Positions 1 to 9,312 of a stretch of DNA of 64,000 nucleotides are shown here, one piece after another. The notes beneath the pieces are model-generated. The model saw only the letters and a list, made by a program, of their open reading frames with translations, was not told the origin of the DNA and ran no database searches. Position 1 is the first letter of the stretch. Every line of letters starts with the position of its first letter. The stretch is from the NCBI GenBank assembly GCA_031290255.1, contig JAITNW010000006.1:1-64000 (forward strand), written 5' to 3'. The DNA comes from Candidatus Nomurabacteria bacterium. GTDB lineage: Bacteria; Patescibacteriota; Saccharimonadia; Saccharimonadales; Saccharimonadaceae. The position numbers were made by a program, and so were the translations under genes.

Positions 1-19
1 GGCGGGGGGGCGGGCGGCG

Positions 20-2071
20 GTGGGGCCGGGCGCAGTGGGGGCGGGGTGTCCGGTGGCGGGGGGGATGGGGGCGGCGCTGTGGATGTTGTTGCCGATTATT
101 TTGGCTGGGGTGGTGGCGGTGATTGCGGCTCTGGTTACGCTGGCGGGGCGGCAAGCTTTGGTGTTGCTTTTGATTATGATTGCGCCGCTGGCTTTTGTGG
201 CGTATTTGTTGCCGAATACTGAGGGTTGGTTTAAGAAGTGGAAGGATTTGTTCCTGCGGATGTTGGTGTTTTATCCGATGTTTAGTGTGCTGTTTGGGGC
301 TTCGCAGTTGGCGGGGTGGGTGATTATTACGGCGGCGACGAACTGGTTTGGGGTGATACTGGGGATTGCGGTGCAGATTTTGCCGCTGTTTTTTGCGATT
401 CCTTTGATGAGGATGTCGGGGACTATGCTTGGTAAGGTGAATGATTTGGTGAGGAGGCCGTTTGCGCCGGTGCAGAAGGGCGTGGGGGCTTGGTCGGATT
501 CGCATAGGCAGCTTTCTAAACAGAGGTATCAGGCGATGAGTCAAATGCCTGGGGCTAGATTCTCGCGATATTTGGCGGATCGCAAGTTGCGCCGCGAGGA
601 AGACACTGGCAAATATGCGGCAACAAATAAATTGCGCAGTCAAGCGTTTTCTGCGGAGAGCGTATATCGTAAAGATAATGCACTAAATCGTAGACTGAAT
701 AGGGCTGGAACTTTGACGGGGCGGGGCGAGAAATTATATGATTTGCAGGGTAAGGATCTAGAAAGCCAGCGCGTGGTTAAGCAGATTGCGACAGATTTCG
801 ATGAGGGCTATGATACTAGTGCGCGGGGTGCCGACGCGAGGATTCGTGGTCGCGGTAAGCAATTTGATAGACTGAGCGCCTCTAATGCATTGATTGTGAA
901 AGAAGTGGACTCTGGGCATATTCAGGATGCGCGTGCAGAGTCCGTGAAGTTGGCTAATATGGAGAGCTATGCAAGCCGCATAAACGACGCGGTTGAGGCA
1001 AATAAACGTGGCGAGCGTTCTGAGATTTATTCTGAGATTGTGAATTCGTCTGGGGCTTTGGGTGAGCGGGGGATTAACAATGTTATTGCCACGGCTATAG
1101 CAGTGAAGGAAAAAGCCAAGAAAGAAGCGACTGATAATTATACGACGCTTTTCGATGCGACACGCTACACGGTTGATATTGATAAAAAATTGCGTGAGGC
1201 GCTTGGTACTGGCAATGATGACGCGGTGTCTGCGGCGATGCAAGTGATGATCAAGCGGGGCGATACGGATATGGTATCGGATGCGTTGGCGGACTATACG
1301 CCGACGATGCTTGACGATACGCCGGAGAATTATACGATGCAGAAGCGGATTTCGGATTCGCTACTGGGCGTGAAGCAGGATGCGGCGCAGTTGGCGGCTT
1401 ATGCTAAGGCGGTGAATATTGTGAGGGCGAAGGCTTTGGCGCGGCGGGATAAGATTGAGAGAGCCCGGGCGGATGGAAGCTATGACCCTAACAATGTAGA
1501 GGAGTTTGCCGAGATTGCAGAGTTTGGAACGTTCCAGGAGTTCGTAGAGGATAGAGGAGTATTTAAGCAGGTGGGGCTTGGTCTGGAAAAAGTGCTTGGA
1601 GATTATTCGGATAACGTAGTGCCAACGCAGGATAGGACGGTGTTCAAGTACCTACGTAAGAGCGGGAAGCTTGGGTTTAGGATGAAAGATTATCGTTCTG
1701 GGCTGACTAGTGGACGGATGGAGGGCGAACGCTTGCAGACGGCTACTGATGCTGTGGTTGGATTTGAACTTAAGGAAATCAATGCTGGGCTGAATGCAGA
1801 TCAGAAAGCCTTTGCGGAAGATAGAATTAGAGAGTTCGTAGAGCCGATGGCGGCGGTGCAAATTGCTGGGTTTAAGTCGGATACCGTGAACCGCTTTGCG
1901 TTAGCCTTAAGCGATAATGGGAAAGACCGCATGCAAGGTCTGGAGCGATTATGTGGCATGTTTGACGATAACGCTAAACGTGACTTAGTAGAGAGGGCGA
2001 AACGTGGTAATCTTGATGCTATGAATCGCGATATTCGGAATGATATGCGGAACTTTATTCCTGGCATCTAA
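20..2071 (+). CDS. VirB6/TrbL-like polytopic type IV secretion membrane protein (5' end probably outside the window)
   Basis: Hydrophobic N-terminal helices (IILAGVVAVIAALVTLAGRQALVLLLIMIAPLAFVAYLLP) plus long soluble C-terminus, directly upstream of PrgI/TraC/VirB4-like genes; starts 20 nt from window edge. Confidence 0.65.
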   Translation: MGPGAVGAGCPVAGGMGAALWMLLPIILAGVVAVIAALVTLAGRQALVLLLIMIAPLAFVAYLLPNTEGWFKKWKDLFLRMLVFYPMFSVLFGASQLAGWVIITAATNWFGVILGIAVQILPLFFAIPLMRMSGTMLGKVNDLVRRPFAPVQKGVGAWSDSHRQLSKQRYQAMSQMPGARFSRYLADRKLRREEDTGKYAATNKLRSQAFSAESVYRKDNALNRRLNRAGTLTGRGEKLYDLQGKDLESQRVVKQIATDFDEGYDTSARGADARIRGRGKQFDRLSASNALIVKEVDSGHIQDARAESVKLANMESYASRINDAVEANKRGERSEIYSEIVNSSGALGERGINNVIATAIAVKEKAKKEATDNYTTLFDATRYTVDIDKKLREALGTGNDDAVSAAMQVMIKRGDTDMVSDALADYTPTMLDDTPENYTMQKRISDSLLGVKQDAAQLAAYAKAVNIVRAKALARRDKIERARADGSYDPNNVEEFAEIAEFGTFQEFVEDRGVFKQVGLGLEKVLGDYSDNVVPTQDRTVFKYLRKSGKLGFRMKDYRSGLTSGRMEGERLQTATDAVVGFELKEINAGLNADQKAFAEDRIREFVEPMAAVQIAGFKSDTVNRFALALSDNGKDRMQGLERLCGMFDDNAKRDLVERAKRGNLDAMNRDIRNDMRNFIPGI

Positions 2072-2106
2072 TGACCGACGAACTTGGCTAAATGACCATC
2101 CCTCAG

Positions 2107-2132
2107 ACCCGCCCTATGTGGGCGGGTTTTTA
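2107..2132 (+). terminator. Rho-independent terminator
   Basis: ACCCGCCC tatgt GGGCGGGT followed by TTTTTA. Confidence 0.8.
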
Positions 2133-2157
2133 TTTGTGCTTGTGGTATAATTTAGAT

Positions 2158-3072
2158 ATGGCGCAGTATAAGGTTCCGCAGGATGTGGAAGCGGATGATA
2201 AATTACTTGGGCCGTTTACTTTTCGGCAGTTTGTTTATTTGCTGATTGTGGCGGGATTTATTGCGCTGGCTTGGGCGCTTTTTCAGGTTTTTCCGTTGCT
2301 GGTGATTATTCCGATTCCGGTGGTGTTGTTTTTTGGGGCGCTGGCTTTACCGCTGAAGAAAGATCAGCCGATGGAGACGTATTTGTCGGCGATTGTGTCG
2401 TTTTATTTGAAGCCTCGGAAGCGGATGTGGGAGGCGGGGCAGCCGGAGTCGACGATTTTGATTACGGCGCCGAAGAAGGTGGAGAAGGCGCGGACTAAGG
2501 ATTTGAGTCAGGAAGAGGCGACGCATCGGTTGTCGTTTTTGGCGGAGATTGTGGATTCGGAGGGTTATGCGATTAAGGGGGCGAGTACGAGTCCGATACG
2601 CGAGGAAATTAAGGCAGAGGCGGAGGCGGCGCCGGATATGTTTGACGTGCATAGTGGAGATAGGATTGAGCGGGCGCTGGAGTCGGAGAATGCGGGGCGA
2701 CATGCTGAGTTGGTGGGGCAGATGAGGGCGGCGATTGATAAAGTAGAGAATGCGAATTTGTCTGGTGAGGGGGCGGTGATTCAGAAATTTGAGCCAGAGA
2801 AGACGCCGGTTTCTTGGGAGGCGAATGCTACTAGTGAAGCCGTGGTACAACCGACTGCGCTAGTGGCGCCGATGCCGGTGGAGAATGCCATAGTTCAGCC
2901 CACGCCAGAGCCAGTGAAGCCACAAGCTGAAAGCACTAGCGAAGTAGCCCCCTCTGCTGATATAATTAGTCTTGCAAACAACAAAGAGCTTTCTGTGGAA
3001 ACTATTGCAAAAGAAGCGCAGCGACTTAGCAAAAAGAAACAGGATGGGGAAGTTTATGTGTCGCTGCATTAA
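2158..3072 (+). CDS. PrgI-family membrane protein
   Basis: MAQYKVPQDVEADDKLLGPFTFRQFVYLLIVAG.. N-terminus; start set at 2158, 6 nt after TATAAT (2146-2151); ORF track start 2092 overlaps the terminator. Confidence 0.75.
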   Translation: MAQYKVPQDVEADDKLLGPFTFRQFVYLLIVAGFIALAWALFQVFPLLVIIPIPVVLFFGALALPLKKDQPMETYLSAIVSFYLKPRKRMWEAGQPESTILITAPKKVEKARTKDLSQEEATHRLSFLAEIVDSEGYAIKGASTSPIREEIKAEAEAAPDMFDVHSGDRIERALESENAGRHAELVGQMRAAIDKVENANLSGEGAVIQKFEPEKTPVSWEANATSEAVVQPTALVAPMPVENAIVQPTPEPVKPQAESTSEVAPSADIISLANNKELSVETIAKEAQRLSKKKQDGEVYVSLH

Positions 3073-3084
3073 GGAGAATAATCG

Positions 3085-3927
3085 GTGAATCCAAATCAAC
3101 CTGCACCAGTGAATAGTACGCCTGCATCCGTGGCGCAAGGTGGCGGTGCTCAGCCGGCGCAGATGGGGAGTATCGCTACGGCGCAAACGACTATAGCTCC
3201 GCCAGTGGACTCGGGCAAAAAGGAGAATCCGGCTTCTACGCAGTCTACTTTGCTGATTTCTGAACTGCGCGATTCTATGGTGATTATGAAAGATGGGTCG
3301 TTTCGGGCGGTGGTGGCTTGCAAATCAATCAACTTTGATCTAATGTCTGAGAGTGAGCGGGAAGGTGTGGAATATTCTTATCAGAACTTTTTGAATTCTC
3401 TGGGTTTTACGACGCAGATTTTGGTACGTTCGCAAAGGGTAGATATTGGGCCTTATATTGAAAGGTTGACGGATATTCGGAAGAATAACGATAATATGTT
3501 GCTTGGGGTGCTGATGGACGACTATATTAATTTTATTGATATTCTGTCACAAGAGGCAAATATTATGGATAAATCGTTCTTTATTGTGATCCCATATTAT
3601 ACTTCGGCAGATGCGGAGAAATTGGTGCAGCAGACGAAGAACTTTTTTAAGTCTTTTAGCAAGAACAAGGGGCCGCAAATTACGAGAATTGACCGAGCTA
3701 CGTATGATAAGGCGGTGACAGAGGTAAATAATCGAATTGAGTCGGTGATTTCGGGATTGTTCCAGATTGGTATTCATTCGGTGAGGCTGAATACTAAGGA
3801 ACTGGGTGAGCTTTATTATAATTTCAATAATCCAGATACGGCGGTGAGGGAGCCGCTGGGTGATTTTAATAAAATAGCGCAGATGTATGTGCAAAAGGGC
3901 GAGAAACCTAAGGAGGCACAGAAATGA
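3085..3927 (+). CDS. TraC-like (VirB4 N-terminal-like) conjugation protein
   Basis: LLISELRDSMVIMKDGSFRAVVACKSINF.. and YSYQNFLNSLGFTTQILVRSQ; immediately precedes and overlaps VirB4 ORF. Confidence 0.6.
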   Translation: MNPNQPAPVNSTPASVAQGGGAQPAQMGSIATAQTTIAPPVDSGKKENPASTQSTLLISELRDSMVIMKDGSFRAVVACKSINFDLMSESEREGVEYSYQNFLNSLGFTTQILVRSQRVDIGPYIERLTDIRKNNDNMLLGVLMDDYINFIDILSQEANIMDKSFFIVIPYYTSADAEKLVQQTKNFFKSFSKNKGPQITRIDRATYDKAVTEVNNRIESVISGLFQIGIHSVRLNTKELGELYYNFNNPDTAVREPLGDFNKIAQMYVQKGEKPKEAQK

Positions 3928-5750
3928 CGGCTAAGAAACAGGCAGTGACGGCGGCAGATATTGCAGCGCAGGCACAGTTGCAAGAGGAAATAGAGGTACA
4001 GAAGGCTTTTGAAACGGGGGTGACGACGCTGCGTGATTTGATTTCGCCGTCTTCGATTGAGATTCATTCGAGTTATTTTAGGTTGGGGACGAAATATGGT
4101 CGCACGCTGTATGTTTATGGTTATCCGCGATCGATTTATACTGGGTGGCTGAGTCCGATTATCAATATTGATGAGGTGATTGATATTTCAATGTATATCT
4201 ATCCGGTGGATACGACGGTAATTATGAAGAACTTGGGTAAGAAGGTGACACAGCTCGAGGCGAATATGTCGATCAATAGCGAAAAGGGGAAGATTCGGGA
4301 TCCGGAGCTGGAGGCGGCGATTATGGATGCTGAGGAGTTGCGTGATAAGTTGCAGGTGGGGGCGGAGAAATTCTTCCGGTTTGGGCTGTATGTGACGATT
4401 TATGCGGATTCTTTGGATGAGCTTCAATTTGTACAGCATAAGATTGAGACGATTTTTGGTCAGCAGATGGTGTTTTCTAAGGTGGCGTCGAGTCAGCAAG
4501 AGCAGGGGATGAATAGTACGATGCCGCAGTGTACGGATCAATTACAGATTAGGCGGAATATGAATACGGGGGCGATTAGCACGAGCTTTCCGTTTACTTC
4601 GGCGGACTTGACGCAGGAAAAGGGGATTCTTTATGGCGTCAATATGCATAATAATGGCTTGGTGATTTTTGATAGATTCTCTCTTGAGAACGCTAATATG
4701 GTGGTGTTTGCGAAGTCTGGTGCCGGTAAATCGTTTACGGTGAAGCTGGAGGCGCTTCGCTCAATGATGATCGGGACGGAGATTTTGATTATTGATCCGG
4801 AAAATGAGTATCAGAAGCTGAGCGATGCGGTGGGGGGGTCATATATTCGGCTTAGTCTTAACTCTGATGTAAGGATAAATCCGTTTGATTTGCCGAAGGT
4901 GGTGGATAGCGAGGATGCTGAAGATGCTTTGAGGGCGAATTTGGTGACACTGCATGGTCTGTTTAGGTTAATGCTGGGCGGGACGCAACTCGGCGCGAAT
5001 GGACAGCCGATAACTATGCTGACTGCGAATGAGGAGGCGGATCTTGATCAGGCGCTGATTGATACTTATGCGAGGGCGGGGGTTACAAGTGATCCGTTGA
5101 CGCATAATTCGACGCCGCCAACGATTATCAATCTGTATGATACGTTGCTGCATATGGGTGGGTCTGGGCCACAGTTGGCTCAGAGGCTACGCAAGTACAC
5201 CACGGGGACTTTTGCGGGTATATTCTCGCAGCAGTCCAATGTGGATATAAATAATCAGATGGTGGTGTTTAATATTCGGGATCTTGAGGATGAGCTGAGG
5301 CCGGTGGCGATGTATATTGTGCTTTCGCACGTCTGGAATATTGTGAGGGCGCAGCAGAAGAAGCGTATGCTGATTGTAGATGAGGCATGGCAGCTGATGA
5401 AATATGAAGATAGTGCGAACTTTTTGTTCTCGCTGGCGAAGCGGGCTAGGAAATATTTCCTTGGGCTGACGACGATTACGCAGGATGTGGAAGACTTTAT
5501 GAGTAGCAAGATGGGGCGGGCGATTGTGGCAAACTCTTCGATGCAGCTCTTGCTGAAGCAGTCTTCTTCGGCGGTGGATGTGCTTTCTGATGTGTTTAAG
5601 TTGACTGAGGAAGAGCGGAAACGATTGGCGAATTTCCCGGTGGGACAGGGTTTGTTCTTTGCGGGGCAGAATCATGTGCATATTCAGATCATCGCCAGTG
5701 AGACTGAGGAATCTTTGATTACGACGAATCCGGGCGATAGTAGAAAATAG
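3924..5750 (+). CDS. virB4: VirB4/TraC-family type IV secretion ATPase
   Basis: Walker A FAKSGAGKSFT, Walker B KRMLIVDEAWQLM, ITQDVEDFMSSKMGRAIVANSSMQLLLKQ. Confidence 0.9.
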   Translation: MTAKKQAVTAADIAAQAQLQEEIEVQKAFETGVTTLRDLISPSSIEIHSSYFRLGTKYGRTLYVYGYPRSIYTGWLSPIINIDEVIDISMYIYPVDTTVIMKNLGKKVTQLEANMSINSEKGKIRDPELEAAIMDAEELRDKLQVGAEKFFRFGLYVTIYADSLDELQFVQHKIETIFGQQMVFSKVASSQQEQGMNSTMPQCTDQLQIRRNMNTGAISTSFPFTSADLTQEKGILYGVNMHNNGLVIFDRFSLENANMVVFAKSGAGKSFTVKLEALRSMMIGTEILIIDPENEYQKLSDAVGGSYIRLSLNSDVRINPFDLPKVVDSEDAEDALRANLVTLHGLFRLMLGGTQLGANGQPITMLTANEEADLDQALIDTYARAGVTSDPLTHNSTPPTIINLYDTLLHMGGSGPQLAQRLRKYTTGTFAGIFSQQSNVDINNQMVVFNIRDLEDELRPVAMYIVLSHVWNIVRAQQKKRMLIVDEAWQLMKYEDSANFLFSLAKRARKYFLGLTTITQDVEDFMSSKMGRAIVANSSMQLLLKQSSSAVDVLSDVFKLTEEERKRLANFPVGQGLFFAGQNHVHIQIIASETEESLITTNPGDSRK

Positions 5751-5759
5751 GAGGGTATT

Positions 5760-6299
5760 TTAGATTCCTAACCGCGCACAATCCAGGTTATAACTCATCA
5801 CCCTATATCCGCCCGTGCCGTTGGAGCGGATTAAGATAAAGGTATTGATGTTGTTGCACTCGTATTTATTAAATAGGCGGACATCGTAACCGCCAGCGTT
5901 TAGCACTTCAAGGTTGAGCGAGACTGTGCCAGTAAACGGCTCGTCAATCACGGCGCTATGGTCGGCGTGGTATTGTTCGGCGAGTTTCAGTAGGTGTTCG
6001 GTCAGGGCGCTTTTGGGGTTGGAGGAGAGGATTAGGTAACTTATGAGGGTGGCAATAATTACGAGGGCTGCTATGCCTAACCATAGCGCACGTTTGGGTG
6101 GTCGCTTTGTTTTTGCTGCTCGCACATAATCTTTGCGGCGGTAAATAATCAGATACCAAAAATAAATATAAACCCATACAAACGGCAATTCCCAGCCATT
6201 ATAACGATAATCTCCCGCGTCTATTTGAGGGGCGAGCCACGCTTTATATTCGCGCCAAGTTGCTAGCGGCTTCTTTTTATTTTTGCTTTTCTCGCTCAT
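5760..6299 (-). CDS. Hypothetical single-TM protein
   Basis: MSEKSKNKKKPLATWREYKAWLAP.. with TM segment ALWLGIAALVIIATLISYLIL; start moved from 6368 to 6299. Confidence 0.55.
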   Translation of the reverse strand: MSEKSKNKKKPLATWREYKAWLAPQIDAGDYRYNGWELPFVWVYIYFWYLIIYRRKDYVRAAKTKRPPKRALWLGIAALVIIATLISYLILSSNPKSALTEHLLKLAEQYHADHSAVIDEPFTGTVSLNLEVLNAGGYDVRLFNKYECNNINTFILIRSNGTGGYRVMSYNLDCARLGI

Positions 6300-6987
6300 T
6301 GGTGGCTTTCTTTGGCTTATGTTCGGTGCGGCTGCGTTGCCGTTTGCCGAGAATATAGCCAACGCCACACGCTCCGGCTAAAATGATGACTAAAATTGTT
6401 AACCAGTGGGTCGGGACGGCATAGCCGCCGATGGATAGATAGCCGTTAATGCCGGTATTTGGCACGTCGGGCTTTGTCGGGTCGCCACCGCCACTGCAAT
6501 GTCCGGCATTATCGCAATCAGAGCCGCCGCCGTCCAAGCTGAGATATTTAACGTGGATGACACCGCTTGCCGCATTGCCGCCTGCACCGGAAACTGTGAT
6601 GGTCAGGGTGTAGCCGCCCAGCCCGTCGTCCAAGATTATCGGGGCGGCAAAGTCTTCGTCGCCGCTGACCGACTTCACGCCTTGCCAGAGAATATGCCCG
6701 TTTTGGTCACTGATTATCACGATGTCGCCCACGCTGCCGCTGGCAGTAAACTCAATTTCGTTGTGGTCGTTATAGGTGATGGCCCAGCCGATGAACTGCC
6801 CGCTGTCGGCTTCCTCTTCGTCGTTGGCGGTGATGTCTACGACGGTGCGGGGCGAGGTGAGCGGGACTATGACTCGCACTGGTTCGCTTTCGGAGGTAGA
6901 AATCGCCCCCGCTGTGCTGACTGAACCGACTGAACAACATAAAGCACCAGTCAGTAAGGTCAAAGCAAGGCGGAGGCAGGTTTTCAT
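6277..6987 (-). CDS. Secreted surface protein with C-terminal PNTG-like motif + TM + basic tail
   Basis: Signal peptide MKTCLRLALTLLTGALCCSVG; C-terminus KPDVPNTGINGYLSIGG..WLTILVIILAGACGVGYILGKRQRSR. Confidence 0.6.
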   Translation of the reverse strand: MKTCLRLALTLLTGALCCSVGSVSTAGAISTSESEPVRVIVPLTSPRTVVDITANDEEEADSGQFIGWAITYNDHNEIEFTASGSVGDIVIISDQNGHILWQGVKSVSGDEDFAAPIILDDGLGGYTLTITVSGAGGNAASGVIHVKYLSLDGGGSDCDNAGHCSGGGDPTKPDVPNTGINGYLSIGGYAVPTHWLTILVIILAGACGVGYILGKRQRSRTEHKPKKATNEREKQK

Positions 6988-6988
6988 A

Positions 6989-7954
6989 TTATTTACGCCC
7001 CTTTCGGCTTGGGCTATGGCGGCGTTTTCTGACCTCGCGGACAATTACGGCGATGACTAAAATCAGGGCGATTGTGAGGAGAATTAAGAACCAGATGGGC
7101 AGGATAAACACCAACTGCGTGTGCGTGGTGGTTTTGCCGAAGATCTCCACCGACTGTTCCACCCAGAAAATACCAAAATGGCCGTCTTGCCACGACACTT
7201 CCTGTTCGGGTGGGGTGGTTTCGGGGAACGCCAAGACATATTCACGGCTTTTTTCTGGCGTTTCATACACCGTGCCGCCAAACAGCCCCGTGACCGTCAA
7301 TTTGCCATACGCCCCAAAATCCACGTTGCCGTCATTTTTGACCGTATAAGTGGTTCTTAGTTCGCCATCAGCAATCCAGAACGGAATGTTCCAGTCAATC
7401 ACCGCCCCGTCCTCGGCAATGTCGCCCGCCATCTGCCCGTAAATCTGATACATCACGCGCTGGACGATGTTGACGCCGTTACCGTTTGTGCCTTTGTCGA
7501 CAATCACGGCGATTGCCGCATATTGTCCGCCGGCGGCAATTCTGTCTTCGCTCGGGACGTTGATGGTGTATGGCACGTCGATGCTTTCGCCTGCTGCTAA
7601 ACTGTATTCGGTTTTCTCAAACCCAATGTAGCGGGAAATTTGCGTCCATTGGCTTTCCTTTTCAAAGGTGTTTTGGTAGGTGTCGGCGTCGGGGGCGTAA
7701 GGCGTGGCTTCTACCTTAAATGTATAGGTCTCGCAACCGTTGTTTTTGACCCGCAAGGTTTTCTTGACGGTTTCGTTGGGTTTGAAACTCAACCGCTCTG
7801 ATGCTGTTTGTAGGGATACCGCACGGGAGTTGCCGGTTTCGCAGTCCACCGCACTGACGGGCGAACCCGTCAAAATCCCAAAATATGCCGAAAACACTAC
7901 CAGCAAGGACGCAAGTAGCATTTTCAGGCGGTTTGCCAATAATGTTTTCATCAT
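6989..7954 (-). CDS. Surface protein resembling DUF916-type (WxL-associated) proteins, C-terminal TM
   Basis: LSFKPNETVKKTLRVKNNGCETYTFKVEATPYA..., AAGGQYAAIAVIVD, C-terminal TM LVFILPIWFLILLTIALILVIAVIVREVRKRRH. Confidence 0.55.
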   Translation of the reverse strand: MMKTLLANRLKMLLASLLVVFSAYFGILTGSPVSAVDCETGNSRAVSLQTASERLSFKPNETVKKTLRVKNNGCETYTFKVEATPYAPDADTYQNTFEKESQWTQISRYIGFEKTEYSLAAGESIDVPYTINVPSEDRIAAGGQYAAIAVIVDKGTNGNGVNIVQRVMYQIYGQMAGDIAEDGAVIDWNIPFWIADGELRTTYTVKNDGNVDFGAYGKLTVTGLFGGTVYETPEKSREYVLAFPETTPPEQEVSWQDGHFGIFWVEQSVEIFGKTTTHTQLVFILPIWFLILLTIALILVIAVIVREVRKRRHSPSRKGRK

Positions 7955-8021
7955 ATTCCTTTCGTTAAAATTGAATCGTTTGGCGGGGCGAGCGGTGAGA
8001 CTCGCCCCGAGATACCCGTGG

Positions 8022-8726
8022 TTATGCTGATGGGTTGGCACTTAGTGTGAAGATCACTGAGTTGAGGTAATAGTCCACGGGGAGCGTGTTATCTACGGCT
8101 GCGCCGTAAATGTTGCGTACCCATTTTGAACCCGCTTCATCAAACGACGTGGTGCTCCAAATTGTCAGAGCGGCTGAGCCGAAATCTGGCACGGCGTTCC
8201 AATAGCCTGTACCCGCCGTGGCCGTGTCGCCCGCTGAAACGTTGGTGCTGTCGGTGCTATAAGAACCGCCGCTGTTCGCCGCGTCGACAATTGACGTGAT
8301 GTCAAAGTAGCGATAGCCCCATTGGTTGGTGCTGATCGTCGAGCCGTCGCCAGTCAAGCGGGCGATGTAGTCCGTTGTGTTGGTTTGACCCCATAGTGCG
8401 CCTTTTGGTGAGTTTGTGCTGTCGGCGGTGACCATTGTTAGGGTTAGGGTCGCACCGGTTGAGTTGTTGGTGCTGGCGTAGGTGTCGCTGTAGCCGGTTT
8501 CTACGGCGCCGGTTTCTGGGTCGGCTTCGATGTTGTTGGGGTCGCCTGTGGTCGGTTGGATGACGTCCAGTGTTAGGTTGTCGCTAATCTTGACCTGAAC
8601 CTGCTCGGTTTCGGTTTCATCCGCTGCTGAAACGTTTGGCGCTATGCCGGCGAATGCTGTGATGGCGGTCAGGCCGCTGATTGTTACTGCTGCTGCGAGG
8701 TTTAATTTGTTTAGTTTTCTTGACAT
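8022..8726 (-). CDS. Secreted beta-rich surface protein (WxL-like module)
   Basis: Signal peptide; TTDYIARLTGDGSTISTNQWGYRYFDI ... PVDYYLNSVIFTLSANPSA; resembles N-terminal module of the DGR target protein. Confidence 0.55.
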   Translation of the reverse strand: MSRKLNKLNLAAAVTISGLTAITAFAGIAPNVSAADETETEQVQVKISDNLTLDVIQPTTGDPNNIEADPETGAVETGYSDTYASTNNSTGATLTLTMVTADSTNSPKGALWGQTNTTDYIARLTGDGSTISTNQWGYRYFDITSIVDAANSGGSYSTDSTNVSAGDTATAGTGYWNAVPDFGSAALTIWSTTSFDEAGSKWVRNIYGAAVDNTLPVDYYLNSVIFTLSANPSA

Positions 8727-8807
8727 TTTGTTCCTTTCGTTAGGTTGTTTGCTTTACCTTTTTTGATTTAGCAGATTTTATGGGAGAAAGGGTGGGGGTT
8801 GATATGG

Positions 8808-8830
8808 ATTGTCGGAATAAATCCGACAAT
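8808..8830. repeat. 23-bp palindromic repeat, copy 1 (ATTGTCGGAATAAATCCGACAAT)
   Basis: Perfect 9-bp arms, 5-nt loop. Confidence 0.9.
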
Positions 8831-8941
8831 GACTGAGGTGAGGTGATGACGGGGGTAGGGTGATGACTGGGGGTTTACGATTACGGGGGATTTACGATGG
8901 CTGGGGGGGTTATGATGGCTGGGGTGAGGGTCTGCTATTGG

Positions 8942-8964
8942 ATTGTCGGGACGAGCCCGACAAT
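8942..8964. repeat. 23-bp palindromic repeat, copy 2 (ATTGTCGGGACGAGCCCGACAAT)
   Basis: Perfect arms; same family. Confidence 0.9.
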
Positions 8965-8991
8965 GACGGGTTGGTAGGGTGATGCGTTGTC

Positions 8992-9014
8992 ATTGTCGGG
9001 CTTGTCCCGACAAT
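8992..9014. repeat. 23-bp palindromic repeat, copy 3 (inverted orientation)
   Basis: ATTGTCGGGCTTGTCCCGACAAT. Confidence 0.9.
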
Positions 9015-9276
9015 CTATGGTAAAAGACTTCCGACAGTCTATGGTAAAAATGAGGGGTGGGGTTTCTACCATAAAATCTGCTAAATTGTTAGGGTGCGTT
9101 CGGGGGTGGTTTGTTTATTCTGGCCTCCTTTCTTCGTATATGGTCGGGGGGCGGGAGTTGTGGGTGATGTTTTTTATCATTTGGCTTTCCTTTCGTTTAT
9201 GTTGTGGGTTGTTTTTTCAATTTTTGCGTTCGGGCGGCTTCGCCGCCGGGGTGGGAGTGAGGAGTGAGAAGTGAGG

Positions 9277-9312
9277 CACATCCCTGGTTCGCTCCGCTCA
9301 CGTCAGGGTGTG
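9277..9312. other. Inverted repeat (candidate DGR hairpin/cruciform) immediately 3' of VR
   Basis: CACATCCCTG (9277-9286) pairs with CAGGGTGTG (9304-9312) with one bulged base; 2 nt from VR homology end at 9315. Confidence 0.55.

Noticed and set aside
758-1243. Minus-strand ORF antisense to the VirB6-like gene, and many similar long antisense ORFs (e.g. 2347-2850, 15941-16472, 39661-40422, 42406-43128, 59078-59809)
   Set aside because: Low-complexity Arg/His/Leu- or Gly/Val-rich translations produced by the strong strand skew opposite well-supported genes.
2092-2157. N-terminal extension MTIPQTRPMWAGFYLCLWYNLD of the PrgI ORF
   Set aside because: Encoded by the upstream terminator hairpin and -10 box; the leaderless start at 2158 is preferred.
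20-5750. Complete conjugative element
   Set aside because: Only VirB6/PrgI/TraC/VirB4-like genes are visible; no relaxase, coupling protein or integrase in the window, so mobility is not supported.
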